NCBI GenBank assembly: GCA_956465555.1
Contig: OY101119.1
Coordinates: 682,001-746,000 of the forward strand
Source of the DNA: Nitzschia sp. pyKryTriq1
Lineage: Eukaryota > Bacillariophyta > Bacillariophyceae > Bacillariales > Bacillariaceae
Direction of reading: 5' to 3'
Length of the DNA: 64,000 nucleotides
The translations under genes and the position numbers were made by a program. The notes under the pieces were generated by a model that worked only from the letters and a program-made list of their open reading frames with translations, made no database searches and had not been told where the DNA came from. This document shows positions 20,102 to 30,421 of this stretch, in pieces (position 1 is the stretch's first letter; each line of letters starts with the position of its first letter).

Positions 20102-22141
20102 ATGACCTTTTCCGTGATTCTGGTACCTAACGACGAAGGCCAACCCTTGGAAACACATCGAGTCTCGTGGGATGACGATGAGGATCCCGACAAATTCGAT
20201 CGATTCAAGCAAGACATTCTGAGAATCCTTGGCCAGCAAGATTATCTGGAAACTCCTTTGATACGGCCCCGAGGCAACAACGATACTAGCGTGGCTGGTC
20301 TTTATGCGTACTACAATGTGCCAGAACAAAAGCAGGGCCAACAAAACATCCGAGCCACGCGATTGGCCATGGCTTGCGGCCTAATGTCTTTGCGCTTCTA
20401 TGGACCAGTCTTATTAGTACGATCATTTGGAGGACGATGGGAAAATTTGTTGGAATCAGAAATATATGGAGCATGTTGTATCAGTCCCGACTTGCGATCA
20501 TGCATCCAAGAGAGTGTCGCAAGAAGTCGAATGATAATGGCCGGCACGACAAACACCATCGAAAACAAAGTACCAGACTGGCTGGCAGATGCAGCACAAC
20601 AAAATTATCATGATGGTGCCGAATTGCAAAAGGTCATTTCTGCCATGAATCATCCTAGTGAGGATGCAACTAGTGAGGACGAAGACGGGACTACAAACGA
20701 AGAAGACGAAGAAGAAGACGCAGACAACGATGAAGATGAAAACGAAACGGTGACGCATCCTTCTGCTGCACCAGCAACACCTATGTCCTCTCCAACGACA
20801 GAATTTGTGGCCAAGAGTCCATTGTGTATACATTGTCGACGATTATCTTCAGAATTATGCAAATCCTGCGAAGGCGTCTATTTCTGTCCCGAGGAGACAA
20901 ATCATAGGCGGAGAAGTTGTAGAGAGGAGGGTTGGTCTCATGCATGTCTTTGTCCGACATGGGAACTTTATTCTGGACTGCATCGTCAAAAACTGTCTAG
21001 TTTTGAGGACGACTACTTTGGAGAATGGCAAGCCGCATTGACTTCACGACCCCACCAGTTGGGGGAACAAGCATATGAGGAGTATCTCCGATCCTTGGGA
21101 ATATTCGACACACCAGAAAATTGCTCGTCATGGTGGCGAACCGAAATGGGCGGTTGGTCCGGGGGCAAGAGTGCCAGTGCTTCTCAGGTGGATGCCTCGG
21201 TTCGTCAATCGTATGCGGAAGGATTCGCGCCCATTGTCGATATTCCTCCAGAGCGAAGGGTCACAGAGGAGGATTTAGTTCGATCTGGTCAACAAAACAA
21301 GAAAAATGCTGTGGGGTTACTTGCCATTTCCTCGTGGAAGGAATACTATAGGCTGCGAAATATTCCTGCTTCAAGCCCCGTTTGCTTGTTGTGTACCTTT
21401 CCCTTAACCATATACCGTGCCATTGAACAGTTTGGCGAAGTTCCAGTCACAGTATCGCGAATGTTGAAACGTCCTCTCCGCATTCACGTGGTGGGTGCCG
21501 AAAAGGAAATGAACTTTTTGGATTTGTTCAAGGAGCTGGTATTTTTACTTCCTGAGGATCTTGCGGTAAGTAGTCGTTTTGCGTGACGTCTTCTTTGATT
21601 CTCATGCTATAGAATATGAATGCTTTCTTACTCCTGCTACTCGAACATTGTTGTCATTTCAAAGTTGGAGTTGGTTTTTGTGGTTCGAGAAGACATGCTA
21701 CCCGCGAAATGCCAGGCGACATCTTCGAGTAGTGCGAGTAGTAGTGCTGGTGGTAAGTTTTCTATGAAGATGGAATTTGAGACCATGGTGGTTGGCGTTG
21801 TCATTGGAACGTACGGTGGAGCAACGTCGTTGGATCCTAACTTTGATTGTGGCACTGGACCACCCGACATGGTCGTGGCCCTCAATGCGGGTCTTTACGC
21901 CTACGAAAGCTGGAGATCCGTGGTGAATTATCTTTACTACAACAAGGGGGTCGTCGGTGTCTTTTCGGATTATAACGAGTACAGCGGTGTCAATTGCGCT
22001 GCCTTGGGTGGAGGCAAGAGCCGCGAAAGTCTTTCCATGAATCCGTTCCGTCAGCCCCGAGCCATGCCCGTATATTCCATGAATCTTCCTCAATTCAGCA
22101 ACGGGTTTCTATACGTGTTTAATGAACAAGAACTAGAGTAA
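20102..22141 (+). CDS. MYND zinc-finger protein, MSS51-like
   Basis: Two exons: 20102-21565 (488 codons) and 21665-22141 (158 codons plus stop), with a phase-0 GTAAGT...AAAG intron, total 646 aa. The N-terminal 180 residues have no recognised domain; an acidic spacer follows (Glu/Asp runs, about 195-225). A MYND-type finger lies at about 240-285 (CIHCRRLSSELCKSC, then CPEETNHRRRSC ... HACLC). The C-terminal part (about 400-646) includes SRMLKRPLRIHVVGAEKEM, TSLDPNFDCGTGPPDMVVALNAG and AYESWRSVV. These match the conserved core of the MSS51 C-terminal domain seen in fungal Mss51 and animal ZMYND17, which act in mitochondrial COX1 expression or metabolism. The role in diatoms is inferred only. 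Confidence 0.75.
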
Positions 22142-22469
22142 AAGCAACAGTGGACGTCTCTTCTACGTATACGTATACGTATACTCTAGACTACGAAGAG
22201 TTGGTGAGATCAATCTTGTGGAATTCGTATTGTAGACGATGATTCATTCATTCCCGTTTGCCAGTCCCGAAAAGGGAACCTGATGTATTCGAATCGTTCG
22301 ATTAAACACGCGTGCCGTGCGTCTTCCACCGCGTCAACCATTTTCAGGTTTGCGGCAAAAAAAATGACCATACATGCGATGATGAGCACGATGATGATGA
22401 TGATGCAAGTTCTCATTGTTCATCAATCATCGACTATATAATAGGTTTTCATTTCGAGAAACAATAATA
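22142..22469. other. Gene-free spacer
   Basis: It contains a TATACG-type run (about 22166-22187) and CATCAT microsatellite sequence (22385-22405). No gene seen. Confidence 0.45.
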
Positions 22470-23129
22470 ATGCAACGACGTGTCACCACCTCCGGCTCCA
22501 CGGGCGCTTCGAACAGCGGTGGCGGTGGTAGTAGTTCGGGGCTTGGTGGTGGTCGGTTTCCTCGTCGCAACAGCAAGCAGAAACGAAATAAGTTGTGCAA
22601 CCCGGTGGTTCTGTTGGTTGGATTGGCGATGACGATCATGTGTCTTTCCTGGGTGTTTTTCCCGGATCAAGTTATCAAGGTGGAACACGAAGCCGAATAC
22701 GTCGGTCATCAATTAGCCGTAAAAGCAATCCGCGCCGAACACAATGTGGAAGATTGGATCCAACAACAACAACACAATATCAATAACAACGGAAATGGCG
22801 CCGCAGATCGTGCTGCTTCGGATGCGGCATCTGCCGCCATGCTGACCCAATCATCCAGTTGGGTGGATGGAGAAAAGAAACTCAAAAAGAAATTGACCGA
22901 ATTATATGAAATGCAACAAAAGGGAGAACTATTAGGAGTTCCCGTTTTGACGAGATGGTTGGGGGACGATTTTCCGGCTTGGGTGACACCGGATATGGAT
23001 GAAAAGCAATGGAGAAAGGATGTGGCCGCGAAGTACAAGGAAATGCGGAAAGACGAAGACGAGTGGAGAATCCAAATGGAAAAGATTATTGAGCAACGTG
23101 AACGGGACCTGGGAATCACCACTGCGTGA
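22470..23129 (+). CDS. Single-pass membrane protein with coiled coil, unknown function
   Basis: A single exon of 219 aa from the ATG at 22470. A Gly/Ser-rich and basic head (about 1-42) is followed by one transmembrane helix (NPVVLLVGLAMTIMCLSWVFF, about 44-64, interrupted by no charge). After it come an amphipathic helix, an Asn/Gln-rich stretch, an Ala-rich stretch, then charged helices (KKLKKKLTELYEMQQKGEL, KYKEMRKDEDEWRIQMEK). LGVPVLTRWLGDDFPAWVTPDMD looks the most conserved-like part. Topology fits a type II protein of the secretory pathway. No family recognised. It converges on the SDR gene, 239 bp away. Confidence 0.6.
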   Translation: MQRRVTTSGSTGASNSGGGGSSSGLGGGRFPRRNSKQKRNKLCNPVVLLVGLAMTIMCLSWVFFPDQVIKVEHEAEYVGHQLAVKAIRAEHNVEDWIQQQQHNINNNGNGAADRAASDAASAAMLTQSSSWVDGEKKLKKKLTELYEMQQKGELLGVPVLTRWLGDDFPAWVTPDMDEKQWRKDVAAKYKEMRKDEDEWRIQMEKIIEQRERDLGITTA

Positions 23130-23368
23130 TAATACCGTACAGTACACGTACCGGTAGAGGAATCGAATCGAATCATCATCATCATCGTCATTCTGTACGG
23201 GCTCTATTTTTAAAACAACGCAGCAGCTATTATACCCAGTCTATGGCAGCACGCACACTATCTTGTTGTATGTCATAACCATACTGTCTGGTACTGAAAG
23301 CAGTGCGTAGCTGTGTTTACAAAGGTTAACTCAGTAGTAGGAATACATGTACAGTATGCATGCATTGC

Positions 23369-24373
23369 TTACTGCCGAGTTTTGCTGTGAGTCTTCCAGT
23401 CGGGCAAGTAGGGCGCGGCAGTCGCAAAGATCTCGGTAAAGAGGTTATAAGGCAAAAAGAAGGTGCCCATACGAGTTCCCACAGCCATACCTCCCAGATC
23501 ACGCAACGCACAGGCTCCAATACTGCGAAAGATGTCATCGGGAAGATCTTCCGGTGGCACGGCGGCCTTGCAAGCGCTCTCCAAAATCTCAATCTTATGA
23601 TCCAAGTCATTGTAAAAGTTGGATGCGACAGGCGAGGGATGAACCGCGCAGACATCAATGCCCAAAGCTTTGAGTTCAATGTGCAAACAGCACGCCAATT
23701 GACTCACAAAGGCCTTGGTGGCCCCGTACATGCCCGAAAAGGGCGTTGGAATCCACCCAGCAACACTCGAGGTGAAGACGACACATCCCTTGCGCTTCTT
23801 TTCTACCAACTTGGCAATGAAATGATGAGCGACATTGACCGAAGCTGTAGCATTACACTCGACATTCGCCAACAACTTTCCAAGAGGAGCTTGATCGAAA
23901 AATCCAGTGACCAAGAATCCAGCATTGTTAAAAATAATCGGAATGTCCAAGTCTTTGGTGGCCTCGACAATCTTCTTCAAGTAGTCCACACCTGGAGAAA
24001 AATTGACACCCACCGAACGGAATTGCAACTTGGGAAAATGCTCCTTGAGTTGTTCCATCGTTTCTTTCAAATACTTGTCATCCAGCGACACAATCACCAC
24101 ATTCAAACCTTGCTTGGCCAGTTTAAAAGCAAGCGCTTTGCCGATTCCACTGCCTCCACCAGTCACCAAGGCCCAATCAGCATTGTAACGCTTCTTCAAG
24201 TCAGGAACCGGTCGAATGGCCATGAACAACTGCGGAATGGTGTAACCCAAAAGCCAGATCATAGTGGGGACGGCCAAGATGAACAAGGCGGCCGTCATCC
24301 AAGCGGGATGAGAAGAGGCTGCTGCTGCTTCGCCGAGCATTGCCGAGGCGTCACAGGATCCGTCGGACGACAT
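23369..24373 (-). CDS. Short-chain dehydrogenase/reductase, 3-ketoacyl-CoA reductase (HSD17B12)-like
   Basis: A single exon of 334 aa from the ATG at 24373; an in-frame codon farther upstream would add an unlikely leader. An N-terminal membrane helix (about 26-46) fits an ER enzyme. The Rossmann motif TGGGSGIG lies at 71-78, NNAG at 149-152, catalytic Ser at 202/203, and YGATK puts Tyr216 and Lys220 in place. The segment KKRYNADWALVTGG just before the nucleotide site is typical of the HSD17B12/LET-767/KCR group, which reduces 3-ketoacyl-CoA in very-long-chain fatty-acid elongation or acts on steroids. The C-terminus lacks a clear KKxx retrieval signal. SDR membership is certain and the substrate inferred. 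Confidence 0.88.
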   Translation of the reverse strand: MSSDGSCDASAMLGEAAAASSHPAWMTAALFILAVPTMIWLLGYTIPQLFMAIRPVPDLKKRYNADWALVTGGGSGIGKALAFKLAKQGLNVVIVSLDDKYLKETMEQLKEHFPKLQFRSVGVNFSPGVDYLKKIVEATKDLDIPIIFNNAGFLVTGFFDQAPLGKLLANVECNATASVNVAHHFIAKLVEKKRKGCVVFTSSVAGWIPTPFSGMYGATKAFVSQLACCLHIELKALGIDVCAVHPSPVASNFYNDLDHKIEILESACKAAVPPEDLPDDIFRSIGACALRDLGGMAVGTRMGTFFLPYNLFTEIFATAAPYLPDWKTHSKTRQ

Positions 24374-24689
24374 GATGATGATGATAAAAACGAAAGTGAA
24401 ATACGGACAGTCAATCAAAGTTTAGCGGAAGCAACACAACAAAGGGTTCTCGGTCGTCTCATCAAAAAAGAAGCAAGATGCGACGATGGAGGATGGAGGA
24501 GGCCAATGCTGCCGCCAACTAAGGGGCCCAGATATCAGACCGAAAATAAGCGTCCAGCGTGCAAATCCGTCCAGCGTCCAGCAATTACATCCGGGTACCC
24601 CGTCCAGCTGGACGCTTTTCATCTGTCCATGGGCGAAATGTCCAGCAGGCTACGTAGAATCCTACGACGCCTGGTAGCGCAGGAGGGCG

Positions 24690-25636
24690 TCCAGCCATCA
24701 ATCCCGGACGTGACCGCTGCCACCATTCAACCACAAGAAGACCAACAGCAAATTGTGCAGCAATCATTTTTGGAGCTGTTTACCATGGCGAGAACTTGCA
24801 AGCCACCGCTCCCACCACGGGCGTTGTTGACGCTTCTTCCTACTCTCAGCTTCAAAAGTTGCCCCAAACCAAGAGCAGCGTGGACTCCCCTGCCTCCAAC
24901 AAGATGAACTGCTCGTTAGTCGTTAGTATCATCTAGTAGCAAAGTCATCCAGAACTTGAACGGGGAGCCCTCTACCAGCACGGAACCGCATCGGTCGGCC
25001 CAACAAAGAACGATCAACGACCTTCGAATGAGGAGGAGGAGGACGAGAATGATGCTTCCATGTGCATTTTGCATGAGATGCAAGAAACGTTCAAGTATTG
25101 GCTCACGTTCCAATGGGCAACACAAAATAGAGATGGGACCAGCAGCAGTGACGCCGACAGAAGTCATGACGACGACGAGTCCTCCCATGGCCGAGGATGC
25201 CATCGCGTCTCCTCACGTTACCGAGAGTGTTGAGATCGAGGAGCAGGATTTCTTGTGCGGAAAGTTTGGTGTCCAAGGATTTGAGGATGTATGCAAGTTC
25301 TTTTTCAATCCCTCCGATTCCAAGGACACGCAAGTACCACTGCTGCTTGGAGACACGGCACTGGATCCAGCTTCTTCCGCGAATCTCTCTACTGAGACTG
25401 GACCAGCAGAAGGGCCCGAACGCAAATCTGATGCTGAACGAGAGGAACGATTGGAGCCTACTACTCGCACAAGAAAACAACGAGCACCATGGAAGAAGAT
25501 GTTTACGAGAAAGGAAAAGATGACCGAAAAGCCTCGAAAGGCGGGAAGCTCGAGACCATCGCGCATTCTCTCCCGTTTTCGTGGACCTGCAGCAGCTAGT
25601 AGTAGATCCGCGAAGACGAACAAGGTCTCTATCTAG
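24690..25636 (+). pseudogene. Decayed or unresolved coding stretch between inverted-repeat arms
   Basis: Coding-like composition is present on the plus strand, but it moves between frames at least twice. Examples are DVTAATIQPQEDQQQIVQQS, then SSYSQLQKLPQTKSSVDS, then MQETFKYWLTFQWATQNRD, then VEIEEQDFLCGKFGVQGFED with a basic Ser/Arg/Lys-rich tail ending at 25636. The last part (about 25165-25636) is the longest clean frame. No ATG-initiated frame covers the whole, and no GT-AG introns that would reconcile the frames are obvious. I read it as a decayed host-type gene of unknown function. A multi-exon gene with unusual splicing is the alternative. Confidence 0.4.
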
Positions 25637-26511
25637 AATAAGAAAGTACTAGTAGTAGAGTTTAGAAGATAATCGTGAACGAAACAAGTGAAAGTTCAGG
25701 TACCGGTACAAGTAGCTACTTAAATATTGGTAGTAGAGAGGGAAAGAGAGAGAGAATGTACTACCACCACCATCTGGCAAATGGACGACGACTCACTTGA
25801 ATGAGAGAGATGCGGCTGCTTGAATAATGTTTATTATTTGCAATACGTGATTCCGGCTTCCCGACACATCACGTAGTACTACTAGTACTATTAGAGAACG
25901 TATAGCTTCTCGGCAAAACACGACGAATGGACGACAACTGACTCTCTCGAATCATAGGAGATGTGGCTTCCTGAATAATGAATAATGTGTACTATTCTTT
26001 ACAATACGTGATTTCGGGGTGCCAAACGGAGAAGACAAGAAGATATCTTCTTCGCTTCTCACGACGCGACTATGGGTGTGCGACGACGACGACTCACCTC
26101 ACGATCCATGTAATCGAAGTAATCATGCAATGGAATTCCGCTGGACAGGACGCCTATTTCGAGCGCATTGTGATAGCGTCGTGCGCAGGGTGTCCGGCGA
26201 AGTGCTGGACGCTGGACGGGATTTGCGCGCCGGACGCTTATTTTCGCCTGATATCTGGGCCTCTAAGCCGATGAAAAGCGGTGCTACTGTACCGGGTAGT
26301 TGTGCCGGCTCGAGAAACTGCTGCCGAGCGCGCGCCGAGCCAGCTTGTCTGAGACCGTCTGGCCGTTTATACGAATTGTTCTCCCCTAATAAAGAAACGA
26401 AAAAGGATCACATCAACGATGAACAACGACCATCATGACATTTCCACCATGATGACATAACTCCAGCAACTCATCTCACTTCACAGTAGCACTTGAAAAT
26501 AGACCGGCAAC
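25637..26511. other. Repeat-bearing spacer
   Basis: No gene. It holds CTAGTAG motifs (25645-25740), GGTACCGGTAC (25700), two copies of an ~80-90-bp segment, and the right arm of the inverted repeat. Confidence 0.5.
25779..26016 (+). repeat. Direct duplication, two diverged 80-90-bp copies
   Basis: 25779-25856 and 25926-26016 share AATGGACGAC, GAGATG(C/T)GGCT, CTGAATAATG and CAATACGTGATT in the same order, with small indels. A weaker third echo may begin near 26075. Confidence 0.6.
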
Positions 26512-27352
26512 ATGAAGTCTACACTTGCTGTTGTGCTGGGCATGCTGTCCATCTTGTCGTCGACAACATCCTTTTTTGTGATGTTGCCGCGGGCACCCAA
26601 GATCGCCTCTTCTTCATCGTTGTCGAGGACGAGTAGCCAGCTACAGGCTGCTGCCAAAAAGAAAAAGAGCTCCAATAATAATAATAATGCAAAAAAGAAA
26701 GCTGGATTTGGAGGTGCCGCCATGGAGCCGTGCCCCTGTGGGTCGTCGGAAACTTATAGCCAATGTTGTGGTCGGATCCATAAGGATGTCAATGCGTACA
26801 AATCGGCGACGGCGAGCCAAGTAGTCCGAGCCCGGTATTCGGCGTATGCCAAGAAACAAGCCGAATTCCTCATGGCTTCGACACATCCACTCCATAAGGA
26901 CTTTGATACGGATTTGAAGAGATGGAAAGATCAAATCAAGTACGTACTAGGAGATGATGATGATGTATGGAGGACGAATGAATTAGCAAAATGGGGCATT
27001 ATTTGTTATTTGGGCTTTGGTTTCTTTGTGATATTCTCCGATGCTCCTCAACTCTTATTTCTTGCTTTGTATTGTATCATCACAAAGACTCAACATGTAT
27101 GATAATTTTGATATGACAAAATGCCACATTGTGGAAGAAAATTACGACGAGGACGGAGTGGATAAGAAAGCGTCGGTCAAATTTGTGGCGGAACTCCTGC
27201 TACGAGAAACTGGGGAAACAACGGGCTTTATGGAAACATCACAATTCGAACGTGCCAAGACGCACGGTGGGTGGTTGTATTTGAATGGGACCATGGAATC
27301 GGCACCGGAAGAGCTTTTAGTCAAGAATTTGGATACCAGTAAGGAGTACTAG
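26512..27352 (+). CDS. YchJ/SEC-C-motif protein, plastid-type precursor
   Basis: Two exons: 26512-26939 and 27088-27352, with the intron GTACGT...AAAG splitting a Lys codon (phase 2), total 230 aa. The leader MKSTLAVVLGMLSILSSTTS|FFVMLP is a signal peptide followed by Phe, as in ASAF-type diatom plastid presequences, and a Ser-rich transit stretch follows. An Asn run precedes the mature domain. EPCPCGSSETYSQCCGRIH (72-90) is the SEC-C zinc motif with Cys73, Cys75, Cys85 and Cys86. ATASQVVRARYSAYAKKQAEFLMASTHP and the post-splice part with TGETTGFMETSQFER and GGWLYLNG complete the NTF2-like fold of the bacterial YchJ/UPF0225 family. Role unknown; zinc binding is expected. Confidence 0.82.
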
Positions 27353-27946
27353 TAGGAGATGATAACAACTATCTGCGGTTCTTTCTTCTTCTACTATGAA
27401 AGAGAAACCAGGGCTTTGTATGTACTATTTCTGGATATGTTACGATGAGATGTGGATACATTACTACTACTTTATCAACACTGGTGCTTTTCTTTGACTC
27501 TCGAGGAGAAGAGTCGTCGTTTTTTTGGAGGTGGATTGACTGCTACGACCCAGACCCGAGACTCATTCATTCGTGACTGGAAATCCGCGCTGTCGCGCTC
27601 ACGGGCAATAAGTGAAAGAAATGCGAGGCCCAAAGCCCAAAACCCACCATCCAATCTGTCGCGCGCCCGCGCGTGCAGCGACCTGGAACCTGGAACCACA
27701 CGCGCTTGTGCGGGGTAGCTGGGGCTGGGAGCCCTTCGCTGCAATGACCAAGCTATTCGTTATTCGTACCAGTACCGATACCGGTACCTGGTACCAGTAG
27801 CAAGAAAGGATTCTCACTTCTTCATGTGACGTGCTCTAGTAGTAGCTCTACTACTAGCAGAGAGTAGCCCCCACAATCCAATCCAAACCTAGAGTCTAGC
27901 CAGCAGTGGACCCATCTGTTGCAAACAGCAACCACATTCTATCAGT
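27353..27946. other. Gene-free spacer
   Basis: A GTAC/ACCGGT cluster at 27768-27800 and a CTAG cluster at 27833-27865 lie upstream of the HD-domain gene. No gene seen. Confidence 0.5.
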
Positions 27947-28624
27947 ATGAAACTATTTATCCTCGTTCTCAGCATTGCGTTGGGGTTCCTGTACACGCAG
28001 AACCCGTTGCTCTTCGGGCAGCGAACCGGAAAATCACATGAAGGATACACCATCTTGGAGCACGATGCAGTATTGGATGACGAACTGTTTGGTCTTGTCA
28101 AATATCTCGGTGGCGATTTTGCTGCCTATCGCAATCACTGTCTCCGTGTCTTGACTTTCACCAAGTACTTCTTGACCGACTCCGTTTTGAAGGAAATCCC
28201 CGAAGCCATGGAATTGGCCTCTCTGGCGCTCGCGTACCACGATGTCGCTCTCTGGACGGACAAGAAATTGGCATACTTGGAACCATCGGTAGATCAGCTC
28301 GAAAAGGCAGTTGGGGATGAAAAATATTCGGACACTCAAAAGGCAATTATGAAGGATATTATCCTGCAGCATCACAAGGTTACTCCATTTGAATCTAATC
28401 GAGGAGCGGCGGCAGATGCCTTGGTAAATGCTGTTCGCATGGCTGACTGGTCTGATGCGACTATGGGTATCGTTCGCTTTGGGTTGCCAGTGGAGTTGCT
28501 AGAAGCTGCGTATGATAAAATACCCGAGGCAGGATTTCATTGGATTCTTCTTGGACTCGGGCCGAGACTCTCCCCCGGCGATATCATGGGTCAACTGGAA
28601 ATCTTCAAAATTTTCAAGTGGTAG
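27947..28624 (+). CDS. HD-domain phosphohydrolase-like protein with signal peptide
   Basis: A single exon of 225 aa from the ATG at 27947. A hydrophobic leader (MKLFILVLSIALGFLYTQN) suggests secretion or a membrane anchor. HD-superfamily metal ligands appear in order: His64 in RNHCLRV, His98-Asp99 in LAYHDVALWTD, His142/143 in ILQHHKV, and Asp167 in VRMADWSDATMG. Spacing and helical context fit a small single-domain HD hydrolase. Such enzymes cleave phosphoester bonds of nucleotides or related compounds. Substrate unknown. The ligand order supports the fold; activity is inferred. Confidence 0.72.
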   Translation: MKLFILVLSIALGFLYTQNPLLFGQRTGKSHEGYTILEHDAVLDDELFGLVKYLGGDFAAYRNHCLRVLTFTKYFLTDSVLKEIPEAMELASLALAYHDVALWTDKKLAYLEPSVDQLEKAVGDEKYSDTQKAIMKDIILQHHKVTPFESNRGAAADALVNAVRMADWSDATMGIVRFGLPVELLEAAYDKIPEAGFHWILLGLGPRLSPGDIMGQLEIFKIFKW

Positions 28625-29199
28625 TTGCATCAGGTCCACTGTAATTTCGACGTATAGCGACAAAGAATAATGGATCAGCTCTCTTTGGTCAGTATCGAAA
28701 TATTAGAAAAGAAACTACTAGAGAAACGATGCATTCAACGGAAGCTGGCGCTTTCTGTAAGTGCCAGAGTAATAAAGTACTCGATGATGAGTATGCATTC
28801 TCAATTTCATCGAGGTGGAGTGAGCTGGTTGTGCCTTGCTTTGGTTTTAAAATGTCGTGGTCGGCAGAAGTGCCAACGCCGTAGTCCACTACGTTAGTTG
28901 TTTGGGTCGGGATGGAGGTGTTTCAAGGATTTTCTCAACAAGTACAGGATCAACTCGTAGTAAAGATGGTTTTATTTCAGCAGAGCGAGCAACAAAATAT
29001 TTGTGGTCGAAGGAGTCAAGTGGCCTCCCTTTGGCGTGTAAAGCAACGCACAACGCGCACATCACACCCGACGACAACAATTGGCATTTCCCGTCATCAG
29101 TCCCCTTCAAGTTCTCTTGCTCACAATAAGGCGTTCCTTCGCCTTGGTTCCTGCGCTTACTAATTCGTTCATTTCAAATTCTTCTCCCAAATTTCAACA
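28625..29199. other. Gene-free spacer
   Basis: Short overlapping frames on both strands (28857-29129, 28889-29110) lack family features. No repeat or RNA gene seen. Confidence 0.45.
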
Positions 29200-30073
29200 A
29201 TGGACGCTTCCAATCTCTGGTCACTCGTGCCGTACGTTGTGGGAGGATCGATCCTCTTGGCCGGCGCCGTCCTGTTGAAGCCGATCCTCTTTCCCACGAT
29301 CATTGGGTATCCATGGGAGGAGGGTTATACCAAAGAACATAAGACCGTCATTCTAGCCGGCTCCTACAATCCTCCTCATCTGGGTCATCTGGCAATGCTG
29401 AAATACCTATCCAAACGGTAAGAATTCACTTTTTCGTGGGAAGCAGATCGGTCTTTTTCAATAAAGATTCCCCTAAATACCTCGTTTCTACTCTGTGACT
29501 TTGCAGGTACAAACGAGTCATTGCAGTGGTCGGCTTCAATCCAAACAAAAAGTACCAAGTGACACCTGATCAGCGAAAAGATCTATTGGAGAAGATGCTT
29601 CAGAATATAGAGTCGACGAACGTTGACGTAGCTGGTATGTAATATGCATGGATCTACTGTCTGTACTCGTCAGACGTTCGCGTATCTACAATAGAGCTCA
29701 GCAGATCGTCTTGGATCTCACCATGTTATTTCTTTGCTATTTGGTAGTCGTCGATGGTTATATCTGGAGGTATGCCAAAGGTAATGGTGCCACAGTGTTC
29801 TTTCGTGGCATTCGAAGCTGGGAAAAGGACGGAAGTGATGAGACGGCGCTTCAGATTCTCAACACGTGGGGACCCATCCTGTTGGGGCCACTCTTCTGGC
29901 CCGTTCCAACGCAATATTTGGAGGGAGATCCAGCCTACAATCATGTGTCTTCTACCTTGATTCGAAATTTGTGTAGCAAGAGTGGAACGGATAACCAGAC
30001 TGCCCTGGCTGAACTTGTGCCACCCAATGTTGCGGATTTGGTTTCAAAGCTATATTGCCCCAAAGACGACTAG
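29200..30073 (+). CDS. Cytidylyltransferase-fold protein, phosphopantetheine adenylyltransferase (CoaD)-like, membrane-anchored
   Basis: Three exons: 29200-29417, 29507-29634 and 29748-30073, with introns GTAAGA...GCAG (phase 2) and GTATGT...GTAG (phase 1), total 223 aa. An N-terminal hydrophobic segment (about 9-30, VPYVVGGSILLAGAVLLKP) is followed by ILAGSYNPPHLGHLAML, the GxYxPxHxGH nucleotide-binding motif. Further on, FFRGIRSWEKDGSDE matches the 'RGIR...D..E' element of PPAT/CoaD, and SSTLIRNL is the C-terminal (S/T)SxxIR motif. These point to transfer of AMP from ATP to 4'-phosphopantetheine in CoA synthesis, probably at a membrane. NMNAT-type activity is a less likely alternative, since the RGIR motif is PPAT-like. 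Confidence 0.78.
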
Positions 30074-30421
30074 GAGAAATGAGCGCTTCCCGTACCACTG
30101 GTCTGAAAAATCAAAGAGAAATCGTGGCGAAACTTCCTCAACCGTCCGATGATACAAGTACTGTAGACCATGCGATGTTACTTTGTGTGCGGCGGATGCA
30201 CCAAGAACTTTCCAAGTTTTCTTGCAAAGGCCTGGCGAATAGGCTACAATTATGATGATAACCGTTGACCGAGGGAAAGTTTGGAATTCGACAAAAGCTC
30301 TCTCACAAAAACTCGAAGAGCGTGGCGTTCGCCAAAGAAGTCCGTTGCCTCTCACTTTTTTCTCTGGGTGGGAACAATTACAAACCAATATTTTTCTTGG
30401 CGGGAAATCAAGACTTTGAGT
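30074..30421. other. Short spacer
   Basis: No gene. The frame of the downstream metalloprotease is open through 30281-30421 without an ATG and is probably 5' UTR. Confidence 0.4.

Larger units (their letters stand above)
24520..26266. repeat. Inverted-repeat-bounded region (64-bp arms)
   Basis: Left arm 24520-24583 (CTAAGGGGCCCAGATATCAG...) and right arm 26203-26266 read on the minus strand (TTAGAGGCCCAGATATCAGG...) match at roughly 90% over about 62 bp. Both then run into GTCCAGC/GGACGC-rich sequence. About 1.6 kb lies between the arms. No transposase frame is visible inside. No clear target-site duplication is seen outside. It may be a nonautonomous foldback element, or two oppositely oriented copies of one short repeat family. 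Confidence 0.6.

Noticed and set aside
23360-24907. 515-codon open frame on the plus strand over the SDR gene
   Set aside because: It is antisense to a clear SDR with intact motifs, has shadow-type composition and no known domain.
28857-29129. Short opposed frames (90 and 73 codons) upstream of the PPAT-like gene
   Set aside because: Both strands are equally open and neither shows a domain or a good start.
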